Assembly: GCA_001940925.1 (NCBI GenBank)
Contig: MSGZ01000038.1
Span: 56,876-120,875 of the forward strand
Source of the DNA: Ruminococcus sp. Phil11
GTDB lineage: Bacteria; Bacillota; Clostridia; Oscillospirales; Ruminococcaceae
Reading direction: 5' to 3'
Length of the DNA: 64,000 nt
The position numbers and the translations under genes were made by a program. Below the pieces are notes generated by a model, which made no database searches, was not told where the DNA came from, and was given only the letters and a program-made list of their open reading frames with translations. How positions within the stretch are numbered: position 1 is the stretch's first letter; every line of letters starts with the position of its first letter. This document shows, in pieces, positions 28,640-35,563 of the stretch.

Positions 28640-29779
28640 ATGGCAAGTTTGTCTTTGCGGGGTATTTACAAGAAGTATCCCGGCGGCGTTGTCGCTGTAT
28701 CCGATGTAAACCTTGAGATCCGCGACAAGGAGTTTATCGTTCTGGTCGGCCCGTCCGGCTGCGGTAAGTCTACGACTCTGCGTATGATCGCAGGTCTGGA
28801 GGAAATCTCCGAGGGTGAGCTCTACATCGGCGACCGTCTGGTCAACGACATTGCTCCGAAGGACCGCGATATCGCAATGGTGTTCCAGAACTACGCACTT
28901 TATCCGCACATGACGGTTTTTGATAACATGGCATTCGGTCTGAAGCTCCGTAAGGTGCCGAAGGATGAGATCGCAAGAAAGGTTGAGGAGGCTGCAAGAA
29001 TCCTTGACCTGACCCCGCTGCTCAACCGTAAGCCGAAGGCAATGTCCGGCGGTCAGCGTCAGCGTGTGGCACTCGGCCGTGCAATCGTCCGTAACCCGCA
29101 GGTCTTCCTGCTCGACGAGCCGCTGTCCAACCTGGATGCGAAGCTCCGTGCACAGATGAGAACCGAGATCTCCCTGCTTCACAAGCGTCTCGGAACCACC
29201 TTCATCTATGTTACGCATGACCAGACCGAGGCTATGACCATGGGCGACCGCATCGTTGTCATGAAGGGCGGCTTCGTGCAGCAGATCGACTCCCCGCAGA
29301 ACCTCTATGAGACTCCGTGCAACAAGTTCGTTGCAGGCTTCCTCGGTTCTCCGCAGATGAACTTCATCGACGCTGTCCTCACCTACCGTGACGGCAAGTA
29401 TGTCGTTGTGTTCGGCTCGCAGGATACCAAGAACTACAGAGGCATGACCGCTGAGGTCGAGCTGCCGCAGAGCAAGGTCACACCGGATCTGGAGCACTAC
29501 ATTGACAAGGAAGTTATCATGGGCATCCGTCCGGAGAACGTCCACGATGAACCGCAGTACCTCGCAAATGCGACGACCGGTATCGTCAAGTGCAATGTTG
29601 AGATCACTGAGCTGATGGGCGCAGAGACCTATCTGTACCTCGACTTCGAGGGCTACAAGATTACGGCCCGCGTTTCCCCGAAGTCTACCGCTCGCCCGCA
29701 GGACGAGATCGACGTCGTCTTCGATGCTGAGAAGATCCACCTCTTCGACAAGGAAACCGAAAAGACGATCATCAACTGA
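28640..29779 (+). CDS. Sugar ABC transporter ATP-binding protein (MsmK/UgpC type)
   Basis: The product is 379 aa from the ATG at 28640, 8 nt after AGGAGG; an ATG 6 nt earlier is too close. Walker [10 protein letters not shown] (about 37-45), signature [14 protein letters not shown] (about 135) and Walker [13 protein letters not shown] (about 155) are intact, followed by the C-terminal OB-like regulatory domain typical of CUT1 sugar transporters. No permease or binding-protein gene is adjacent. In streptococci a single MsmK ATPase energises several sugar importers, so this orphan may also be shared. Confidence 0.92.
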   Translation: MASLSLRGIYKKYPGGVVAVSDVNLEIRDKEFIVLVGPSGCGKSTTLRMIAGLEEISEGELYIGDRLVNDIAPKDRDIAMVFQNYALYPHMTVFDNMAFGLKLRKVPKDEIARKVEEAARILDLTPLLNRKPKAMSGGQRQRVALGRAIVRNPQVFLLDEPLSNLDAKLRAQMRTEISLLHKRLGTTFIYVTHDQTEAMTMGDRIVVMKGGFVQQIDSPQNLYETPCNKFVAGFLGSPQMNFIDAVLTYRDGKYVVVFGSQDTKNYRGMTAEVELPQSKVTPDLEHYIDKEVIMGIRPENVHDEPQYLANATTGIVKCNVEITELMGAETYLYLDFEGYKITARVSPKSTARPQDEIDVVFDAEKIHLFDKETEKTIIN

Positions 29780-29794
29780 TTACCTGTTCGTACA

Positions 29795-29835
29795 AACGAC
29801 CCGTTCTGCTGTCCGGCAGGACGGGTCGTTATGCA
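29795..29835 (+). terminator. Terminator after the sugar-ABC ATPase gene
   Basis: AACGACCCGT (29795-29804) pairs with ACGGGTCGTT (29821-29830). The T-run is short, but the stem is strong and lies 15 bp after the stop codon. Confidence 0.65.
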
Positions 29836-29882
29836 CATATTTTATTCATGCGCCTTGAATGGCAGCAAAAGGAGGATCTGTT

Positions 29883-30107
29883 ATGTTTTTGAGAGTCAGA
29901 GATACCATGATCAATGCTGAATCCGTTTCGTTCATGAAGCGGTTTACGCTTGAGGAGGCACTTGCAAAGGGCAAGCAGCAGTACGGCATCCGCATCGGCT
30001 TCAAGAGTGCGGAAAGTGTCATCAACATGATGTTTGATACAGAAGCTGAATCGAAGAAATATTACGATCAGCTTGCAAGCATGATGGACACGGTGAACCT
30101 GAACTAA
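29883..30107 (+). CDS. Small hypothetical protein
   Basis: The product is 74 aa from the ATG at 29883 after AAAGGAGG. It is mixed charged and helical, starting MFLRVRDTMINAE, with no membrane segment and no family recognised. It lies between a terminator and ldhA, 63 bp upstream of the latter. Confidence 0.6.
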   Translation: MFLRVRDTMINAESVSFMKRFTLEEALAKGKQQYGIRIGFKSAESVINMMFDTEAESKKYYDQLASMMDTVNLN

Positions 30108-30170
30108 TGCGTGAACGGGGTATGGTCGGGACGCGCGCCCGCCTGCCCCGTTTTGAATAACGGAGATTTT

Positions 30171-31187
30171 ATGAGATTTGCTTTTTTTGACGCAAAAGCG
30201 TATGATAAGCCGTCCTTTGAGCGTTTCGGTGCGGAGCACGGCATCAAGTTCAAATTCTATGAAACAAGACTGACGGAGGATACTGCGGAGCTGGCGCGAA
30301 ACTGTGACGGCGTCTGCTGCTTCGTCAACGATACCCTCAATGCCGATGTGCTCGAAAAGCTTGCCGATCTGGAATGCAAATATGTTGCGCTGCGCTGTGC
30401 GGGCTATAACAATGTTGACCTGAAGGCGGCGGCAAACTGCGGGCTGCGCGTGGCGCATGTGCCGGCATATTCGCCCTACGCGGTCGCGGAGCACGCAATG
30501 GCACTTCTGCTGACCTCTGTGCGGCGCATCCACAAGGCGTATATCCGCACGAGAGATTTCAATTTCTCGCTGAACGGCATGACCGGCTTTGATCTGCACG
30601 GCAAGACCGTCGGCGTCGTCGGAACCGGAAAGATCGGCCGCGTGTTCATTGATATCTGCCGCGGCTTCGGGATGCATGTGATCGCATACGACAAGTTCCC
30701 GGCAAAGGATTCCGATATCGAATATGTGAAGCTGGAGGAGCTGTTCTCCCGCAGCGATATCATTTCGCTGCACTGCCCGCTGACCGATGAAACACGGCAT
30801 CTGGTCAACTGCGATTCGATCAAGCTGATGAAAAAGGGCGTGGTGCTCATCAATACGTCCCGCGGCGCGCTGATCGACGCGGAGTGCCTGCTGGAGGGCA
30901 TCAAGGCACGGCAGATCGGTGCGGCGTGTCTGGATGTGTACGAGGAGGAAACGGAATATTTTTATGAGGATTTCTCCGGGCATATTCTGAATGACGATAT
31001 CCTTGCGCGGCTGATCTCCATGCCGAATGTCATTGTGACATCGCACCAGGCGTTTCTGACCGAGGAGGCACTGACCAATATTGCAGAGACAACTGTCCTC
31101 AATATGAAGTCGCTGCACGATGACGGAGCCTGCGCGAATGAACTGGTCTGGAAGGACGGCGAAATCGTCCACGGGACGCAGAAATAA
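30171..31187 (+). CDS. ldhA: D-lactate dehydrogenase (D-2-hydroxyacid dehydrogenase family)
   Basis: The product is 338 aa from the ATG at 30171 after CGGAG. The NAD-binding GVVGTGKIGRVF is near residue 149. Catalytic Arg (NTSRGALID), Glu (VYEEETEYF) and His (VTSHQAF, about 292) are present, and the overall length and the YEEE-FYED segment fit LdhA-like D-lactate dehydrogenases. It reduces pyruvate to D-lactate, regenerating NAD. It sits upstream of a multi-hairpin repeat and the flavodiiron gene, in a redox neighbourhood with adhE. Other 2-hydroxyacid substrates are possible. Confidence 0.88.
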   Translation: MRFAFFDAKAYDKPSFERFGAEHGIKFKFYETRLTEDTAELARNCDGVCCFVNDTLNADVLEKLADLECKYVALRCAGYNNVDLKAAANCGLRVAHVPAYSPYAVAEHAMALLLTSVRRIHKAYIRTRDFNFSLNGMTGFDLHGKTVGVVGTGKIGRVFIDICRGFGMHVIAYDKFPAKDSDIEYVKLEELFSRSDIISLHCPLTDETRHLVNCDSIKLMKKGVVLINTSRGALIDAECLLEGIKARQIGAACLDVYEEETEYFYEDFSGHILNDDILARLISMPNVIVTSHQAFLTEEALTNIAETTVLNMKSLHDDGACANELVWKDGEIVHGTQK

Positions 31188-31620
31188 GGTATCGCTTCGC
31201 GATGATCTGAAATGGGGCTCCGCCCCAAGCCCCCGCTGGGGACTAGTCCCCAGACCCCATTGTGTGGATAGAAGGGGCGTAACCGGTCGGGCGGTAAGCA
31301 AACCGTTTGCAGCCATATCAAAAGTTTTGGTCAAGCTTTTTCAAAAGCTTGCGGGTTCTTAGGGCGGAGCCCTAAGTCGCACTCCGCAGAGTGCGAAACT
31401 CCCCTTCATACGGAGGAGCTCCGAAAGGGGGAATCGAGCAAAACGCTCCGGGGGAGCGTTTTGTCGAGGGGGGAGCCCTGCGATAGAGGGCTCCCCCAAG
31501 CGGATTGCAGAGCAATCCGCGCCCGCCCGCAGCACGTAGGAGCGACGCAAGTCGCGACGAGTGACCGGGCGTTCAGGTTTCCAAAGGGCGGAGCCCTTTG
31601 GATGAGAACATCAACAGAAA
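31188..31620 (+). repeat. Family-1 multi-hairpin intergenic repeat, best copy
   Basis: The longest copy (about 430 bp) starts right after the ldhA stop. Hairpins in order: ATCGC/GCGAT, GGGGC/GCCCC, CTGGGGACTAGTCCCCAG, AAGCTTTT block, TAGGGC/GCCCTA, CGCACTC/GAGTGCG, GGAGCTCC, AAAACGCTCC-GGG-GGAGCGTTTT, GGGGGAGCCCT/AGGGCTCCCCC, GCGGATTGC/GCAATCCGC, a nested GCCCG..CGGGC stem enclosing GCGAC/GTCGC, and CCAAAGGGC/GCCCTTTGG. Compared with other copies the stems carry paired substitutions. No protein is encoded. Confidence 0.88.
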
Positions 31621-31654
31621 AACCGCAGAAAATAAACAGTAAAGGAGTATTGCA

Positions 31655-33445
31655 ATGAATATTACAACCGACATCCGCTATATCGGCGTCAACGACCACC
31701 AGATCGACCTGTTTGAGGGGCAGTACGACGTCCCGAACGGCATGGCGTATAATTCCTATGTCATCATGGACGAGAAGATCGCCGTCATGGATACCGTTGA
31801 CCGCAATTTTACGCATGAGTGGCTCGATAACCTTTCCGCTGTGCTGAACGGCAGAAAGCCCGATTATCTCGTTGTGCAGCACATGGAGCCAGACCATTCC
31901 GCAAATATCGCAAACTTTTTGAGCCTTTATCCGGAGGCGACCGTCGTCGCTTCTGCAAAAGCATTCCAGATGATGCAGAATTTCTTTGGCTGCGATTACG
32001 CCGACCGCCGCATCATCGTCAAGGAGAAGGACACGCTCAGTCTCGGCAAGCATACGCTGACCTTTGTCGCCGCACCGATGGTGCACTGGCCGGAGGTGCT
32101 GATGACCTACGACAGCACGGACAAGGTGCTCTTTTCTGCGGACGGCTTCGGCAAGTTCGGTGCGCTCGATATTGAGGAGGACTGGGCCTGCGAGGCAAGA
32201 CGCTATTATTTCGGCATCGTCGGCAAGTACGGGGCGCAGGTACAGGCCGTGCTCAAAAAGGCCGCCGGACTCGATATTCAGATCATCTGTCCGCTGCACG
32301 GTCCCGTGCTGACCGAGAACCTCGGCTACTACATCGGGCTGTATGACACATGGTCGTCCTACGGCACCGAAACCGAGGGCATTGCCGTGTTCTATACCTC
32401 TGTCTACGGCAATACCAAGCGCGCCGCCGAAAAGCTCGCGGAGGAGCTGAAGGCAAACGGCTGCCCGAAGGTCGCGCTCAATGACCTCGCCCGCGAAGAT
32501 ATGGCGGAGTGCGTCGAGGATGCGTTCCGCTACGGCAAGATTGTTCTTGCGACCACGACCTATAACGCGGAGATCTTCCCGTTCATGCGCATCTTTATCG
32601 AGGAGTTGACTGAACGCAACTTCTCGAACAGAACTGTCGGTCTGATCGAGAACGGCACATGGGCTCCGCAGGCCGAGAAGGTCATGAAGAAGATGCTCGA
32701 GGGCTGCAAAAATCTCACATTTGCGGAGAATACCGTGCATATCAAGTCCGCGCTGAACGAGGAAAGCAATCAGCAGATCAAGGCACTTGCAGAGGAAATG
32801 TGCCGCGATTACCGCGCCATGCAGAGCGATACCGCGGACAAGAACGATCTTTCCGCGCTGTTCCGCATCGGCTACGGGCTGTATGTCGTTACCTCGAATG
32901 ACGGCACCAAAGACAACGGCCTGATCGTCAACACGGTCACGCAGGTCACGAATACGCCGAACCGCGTCGCCGTCACGATCAACAAGGAGAACTATTCGCA
33001 TCATGTCATCAAACAGACCGGCATCATGAATGTCAACTGCCTGTCCGTGGACGCGCCGTTCAAGGTGTTCGAGAACTTCGGTTTCCGCAGCGGCAGAAAT
33101 GCGGATAAGTTTGCGGACTGTCAGCCGGTTCGCACCGACAATGGTCTTGTGATGCTGCCGCATTATATCAATGCAATGCTGTCGCTCAAGGTCGAGCAGT
33201 ATATCGACCTCGGAACGCACGGCATGTTTATCTGCGAGGTCACCGAGGCGCGCGTTATCAACGATGCCGAGACCATGACCTATACCTACTATCAGGAAAA
33301 GGTCAAGCCGAAGCCGCAGACCGAGGGCAAAAAGGGCTGGGTCTGCACGATCTGCGGGTATGTCTACGAGGGCGAGGAGCTCCCCGAGGACTTTGTATGC
33401 CCGCTCTGCAAGCACGGTGCCGCGGACTTTGAGCCGATCGAATAA
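31655..33445 (+). CDS. Three-domain flavodiiron protein (FDP-flavin reductase-rubredoxin)
   Basis: The product is 596 aa. Residues 1-250 form the metallo-beta-lactamase-like diiron core with HMEPDHS (about 76-82), VHWPEV and CPLHGPV. Residues about 255-390 are a flavodoxin FMN domain (YTSVYGNTKRAA). Residues about 405-540 are a flavin-reductase-like domain (NGLIVNTVTQVT, GIMNVNCLS). The last 50 residues are a rubredoxin with CTICGYVYEGE and CPLCKHG. Flavodiiron proteins reduce O2 to water or NO to N2O; the fused reductase and rubredoxin should let one polypeptide pass electrons from NAD(P)H. It lies between ldhA and the sodium-pump genes, fitting oxygen protection in an anaerobe. Confidence 0.93.
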   Translation: MNITTDIRYIGVNDHQIDLFEGQYDVPNGMAYNSYVIMDEKIAVMDTVDRNFTHEWLDNLSAVLNGRKPDYLVVQHMEPDHSANIANFLSLYPEATVVASAKAFQMMQNFFGCDYADRRIIVKEKDTLSLGKHTLTFVAAPMVHWPEVLMTYDSTDKVLFSADGFGKFGALDIEEDWACEARRYYFGIVGKYGAQVQAVLKKAAGLDIQIICPLHGPVLTENLGYYIGLYDTWSSYGTETEGIAVFYTSVYGNTKRAAEKLAEELKANGCPKVALNDLAREDMAECVEDAFRYGKIVLATTTYNAEIFPFMRIFIEELTERNFSNRTVGLIENGTWAPQAEKVMKKMLEGCKNLTFAENTVHIKSALNEESNQQIKALAEEMCRDYRAMQSDTADKNDLSALFRIGYGLYVVTSNDGTKDNGLIVNTVTQVTNTPNRVAVTINKENYSHHVIKQTGIMNVNCLSVDAPFKVFENFGFRSGRNADKFADCQPVRTDNGLVMLPHYINAMLSLKVEQYIDLGTHGMFICEVTEARVINDAETMTYTYYQEKVKPKPQTEGKKGWVCTICGYVYEGEELPEDFVCPLCKHGAADFEPIE

Positions 33446-33505
33446 GGTATCGCTTTGCGATGGATCAAAATGGGGCTCCGCCAAAGACCCCGTTATGTGT
33501 GACAA
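33446..33505 (+). repeat. Truncated family-1 repeat start
   Basis: GGTATCGCTTTGCGATGGAT and ATGGGGCTCCGCC directly after the stop repeat the first 60 bp of the copy at 31188, which also begins right after a stop codon. The rest of the element is missing. Confidence 0.75.
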
Positions 33506-33508
33506 ATC

Positions 33509-33539
33509 GGGTGCTGATGTAACAGTCGGCACCCTTTTT
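33509..33539 (+). terminator. Terminator after the flavodiiron gene
   Basis: GGGTGC (33509-33514) pairs with GCACCC (33529-33534), followed by five T. The loop CTGATGTAACAGTCGG is close to that of the recurrent GGACGC terminator. Confidence 0.8.
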
Positions 33540-33692
33540 GTATTCAGCTACGTTCGCCGCGCATCCCCGCTGCTTCCCAAATCTTGCGATTTCTGAAACG
33601 ATGCCTCAATTATATAACGGCTTTTTCTGTTTTTTCGGGAAAAATGCCAGTTTTATCCCGAATGTCAGGCCGGAAATTTCCTTTATCAGCAC

Positions 33693-33721
33693 TTGCGTTT
33701 TTTTCGGAAATGGAGTATAAT
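33693..33721 (+). promoter_or_regulatory. Sigma-A promoter of oadGB
   Basis: TTGCGT (33693-33698), 17 bp, TATAAT (33716-33721), 35 bp before the oadG start codon. Confidence 0.75.
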
Positions 33722-33756
33722 AAATATGTATGTAATCAAGTGAGGGAGGTCTTTCC

Positions 33757-34197
33757 ATGTACATCAATACCGTCGCTCTGGCGGATAAGGTTCTGAAAGG
33801 AACTGAAAAGCTTGACGGCACACAGATTACGGCCATGACGATTATCGGTCTGTCGGTTGTGTTCTTTGCGCTGCTGATTCTCGTCGTATTTCTGTATACG
33901 TCCGGCTCGTTCTTCAAAGCGGCAAAGCCCGGTGAGAAGAAGGCTGCGGAGACCAAAAAGGCCGCACCGGCTGCTCCTGCTGCCGCAAAGCCCGCTGCAC
34001 CGAAGGCGGCTCTTCAGGCTGCTGCGCCTGCAGAGGACGATTCCGAGGTCGTTGCCGTCATCATGGCTGCGATTGCTGCAATGGGTACTGCGGACGGCAA
34101 GCAGTACCGGATCAAGTCGGTCAGACCTGTTTCGGGCGGCTCCGGCAGATCTGCATGGGCACAGGCCGGCATCGCAGAGCTGACAAGACCGTTCTGA
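33757..34197 (+). CDS. Sodium pump decarboxylase gamma-subunit-like protein (OadG family)
   Basis: The product is 146 aa. An N-terminal membrane helix (about residues 27-48) is followed by an Ala/Pro/Lys-rich linker and a conserved C-terminal segment AVIMAAIAAMGT. The OadG family anchors the biotin-dependent decarboxylase to the membrane subunit. The ATG follows GGGAGG. oadB begins 39 bp later. Confidence 0.82.
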   Translation: MYINTVALADKVLKGTEKLDGTQITAMTIIGLSVVFFALLILVVFLYTSGSFFKAAKPGEKKAAETKKAAPAAPAAAKPAAPKAALQAAAPAEDDSEVVAVIMAAIAAMGTADGKQYRIKSVRPVSGGSGRSAWAQAGIAELTRPF

Positions 34198-34236
34198 CAG
34201 ACAGAGAAAGAAAAATAAAATTGGAGGACTGAAACC

Positions 34237-35448
34237 GTGCAAGGCGTTATCGACTTTTTCACCAATACCCTCGGCGGCCTCTGGACAGACAGCGGACTTC
34301 ACGCGCTGTTCTCAGCCGGCGGCTGGAAGAATCTCATCATGATTCTGGTATCCTTTGTGTTCATGTATCTGGCAATTGCCAAGGGCTTCGAGCCGCTGCT
34401 GCTGCTCCCGATCTCTTTCGGTATGCTGCTGACCAATCTGCCGATGGCCGGGCTGTATCATCCGGAACTCTGGGTGCTTGTGGACGGGCATGTCAATTAC
34501 GGAGAAGTGCTGAAAGAGGGCGGATTGCTTGATATCCTATATCTGGGCGTCAAGCTGCAGCTATATCCCCCGCTGATTTTCCTCGGCATCGGCTGTATGA
34601 CAGACTTCTCCCCGCTGATTGCGAACCCCAAAAGCTTCCTGCTCGGTGCGGCTGCGCAGGGCGGTATCTTCTTTACCTTTGTTGTTGCGGGCCTGCTCGG
34701 CTTTACCGCTGCGGAAGCCGGATCCATTGCGATCATCGGCGGCGCGGACGGCCCGACTGCAATTTATGTTTCTACCAGACTGCTGACAGGCGGCGGTGCG
34801 ATTACAACGGGTAATATCGCGCTGGCTGCATATACTTATATGGCACTCGTTCCGATTATCCAGCCGCCGATTATGCGCGCGCTGACCTCCAAGAAGGAGC
34901 GTTCGGTCAAGATGGAGCAGCTCAGAACCGTCTCCAAGACCGAGAAGATCATTTTCCCGATCGCGGTTACGATCATCGTTTCCCTGCTTGTTCCGTCCGC
35001 GGCACCGCTGGTCGGTATGCTGATGTTCGGCAACCTGCTCAAGGAATCCGGCGTCGCAGCCAGACTGATCGACACTGCACAGAACGCCCTCATGAATATC
35101 ATTACGATTTTCCTCGGCGTGTCCGTCGGTGCAACGACCAAGGCTGACCAGATCATCAACCTGAAGTTCGGCGGCGTTATGCTGCTGGGCGTCATCGCCT
35201 TCTCCCTCGGCACGGCCTGCGGCCTGATCTTCGGCAAGATCATGTACAAGGTCACCGGCGGCAAGGTCAATCCGCTGATCGGCTCCGCGGGCGTTTCCGC
35301 CGTGCCGATGGCAGCGCGTATCTCCCAGAAGGTCGGCGCAGAAACCGATCCGACCAATTTCCTGCTGATGCACGCAATGGGCCCGAATGTGGCCGGCGTC
35401 ATCGGTTCTGCCGTTGCGGCAGGTGTGCTGCTCTCCGTCATCGGATAA
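34237..35448 (+). CDS. oadB: Sodium ion-translocating decarboxylase beta subunit
   Basis: The product is 403 aa from a GTG after GGAGGA. It is a polytopic membrane protein with the conserved DFSPLIANP, AIIGGADGPTAIY and GAGVSAVPMAAR-type segments of OadB/GcdB/MmdB. The beta subunit couples decarboxylation of oxaloacetate, methylmalonyl-CoA or glutaconyl-CoA to Na+ export. No carboxyltransferase (alpha) or biotin carrier gene is present in this window, so the substrate cannot be fixed. A long hairpin follows. Confidence 0.93.
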   Translation: MQGVIDFFTNTLGGLWTDSGLHALFSAGGWKNLIMILVSFVFMYLAIAKGFEPLLLLPISFGMLLTNLPMAGLYHPELWVLVDGHVNYGEVLKEGGLLDILYLGVKLQLYPPLIFLGIGCMTDFSPLIANPKSFLLGAAAQGGIFFTFVVAGLLGFTAAEAGSIAIIGGADGPTAIYVSTRLLTGGGAITTGNIALAAYTYMALVPIIQPPIMRALTSKKERSVKMEQLRTVSKTEKIIFPIAVTIIVSLLVPSAAPLVGMLMFGNLLKESGVAARLIDTAQNALMNIITIFLGVSVGATTKADQIINLKFGGVMLLGVIAFSLGTACGLIFGKIMYKVTGGKVNPLIGSAGVSAVPMAARISQKVGAETDPTNFLLMHAMGPNVAGVIGSAVAAGVLLSVIG

Positions 35449-35467
35449 GGCACGCAACAGAATATTG

Positions 35468-35545
35468 GAAAAGAGGCGGCATGTGTCTCCGGATCCGGTT
35501 TTCGGAGCACGGAGTCTCATGCCGCCTGCTGCATTCCCTCTTTTT
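35468..35545 (+). terminator. Long hairpin/terminator between oadB and adhE
   Basis: GGCGGCATG (35474-35482) pairs with CATGCCGCC near 35518-35526, with an inner CTCCG/CGGAG stem. Outer AAAAGAGG and CCCTCTTTTT can extend the pairing around an unpaired stretch. It may terminate oadB or regulate adhE. Confidence 0.55.
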
Positions 35546-35563
35546 GACTGACAGGAGGTATTT

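Noticed and set aside
31262-31270. TGTGGATAG, close to a DnaA box, in the family-1 repeat
   Set aside because: It has one mismatch, is not clustered with others and is not kept in the copy at 2636.
31188-31620. Repeat as an insertion sequence or CRISPR array
   Set aside because: No transposase, no terminal inverted repeats with target duplication that I can see, and no regular repeat-spacer periodicity.
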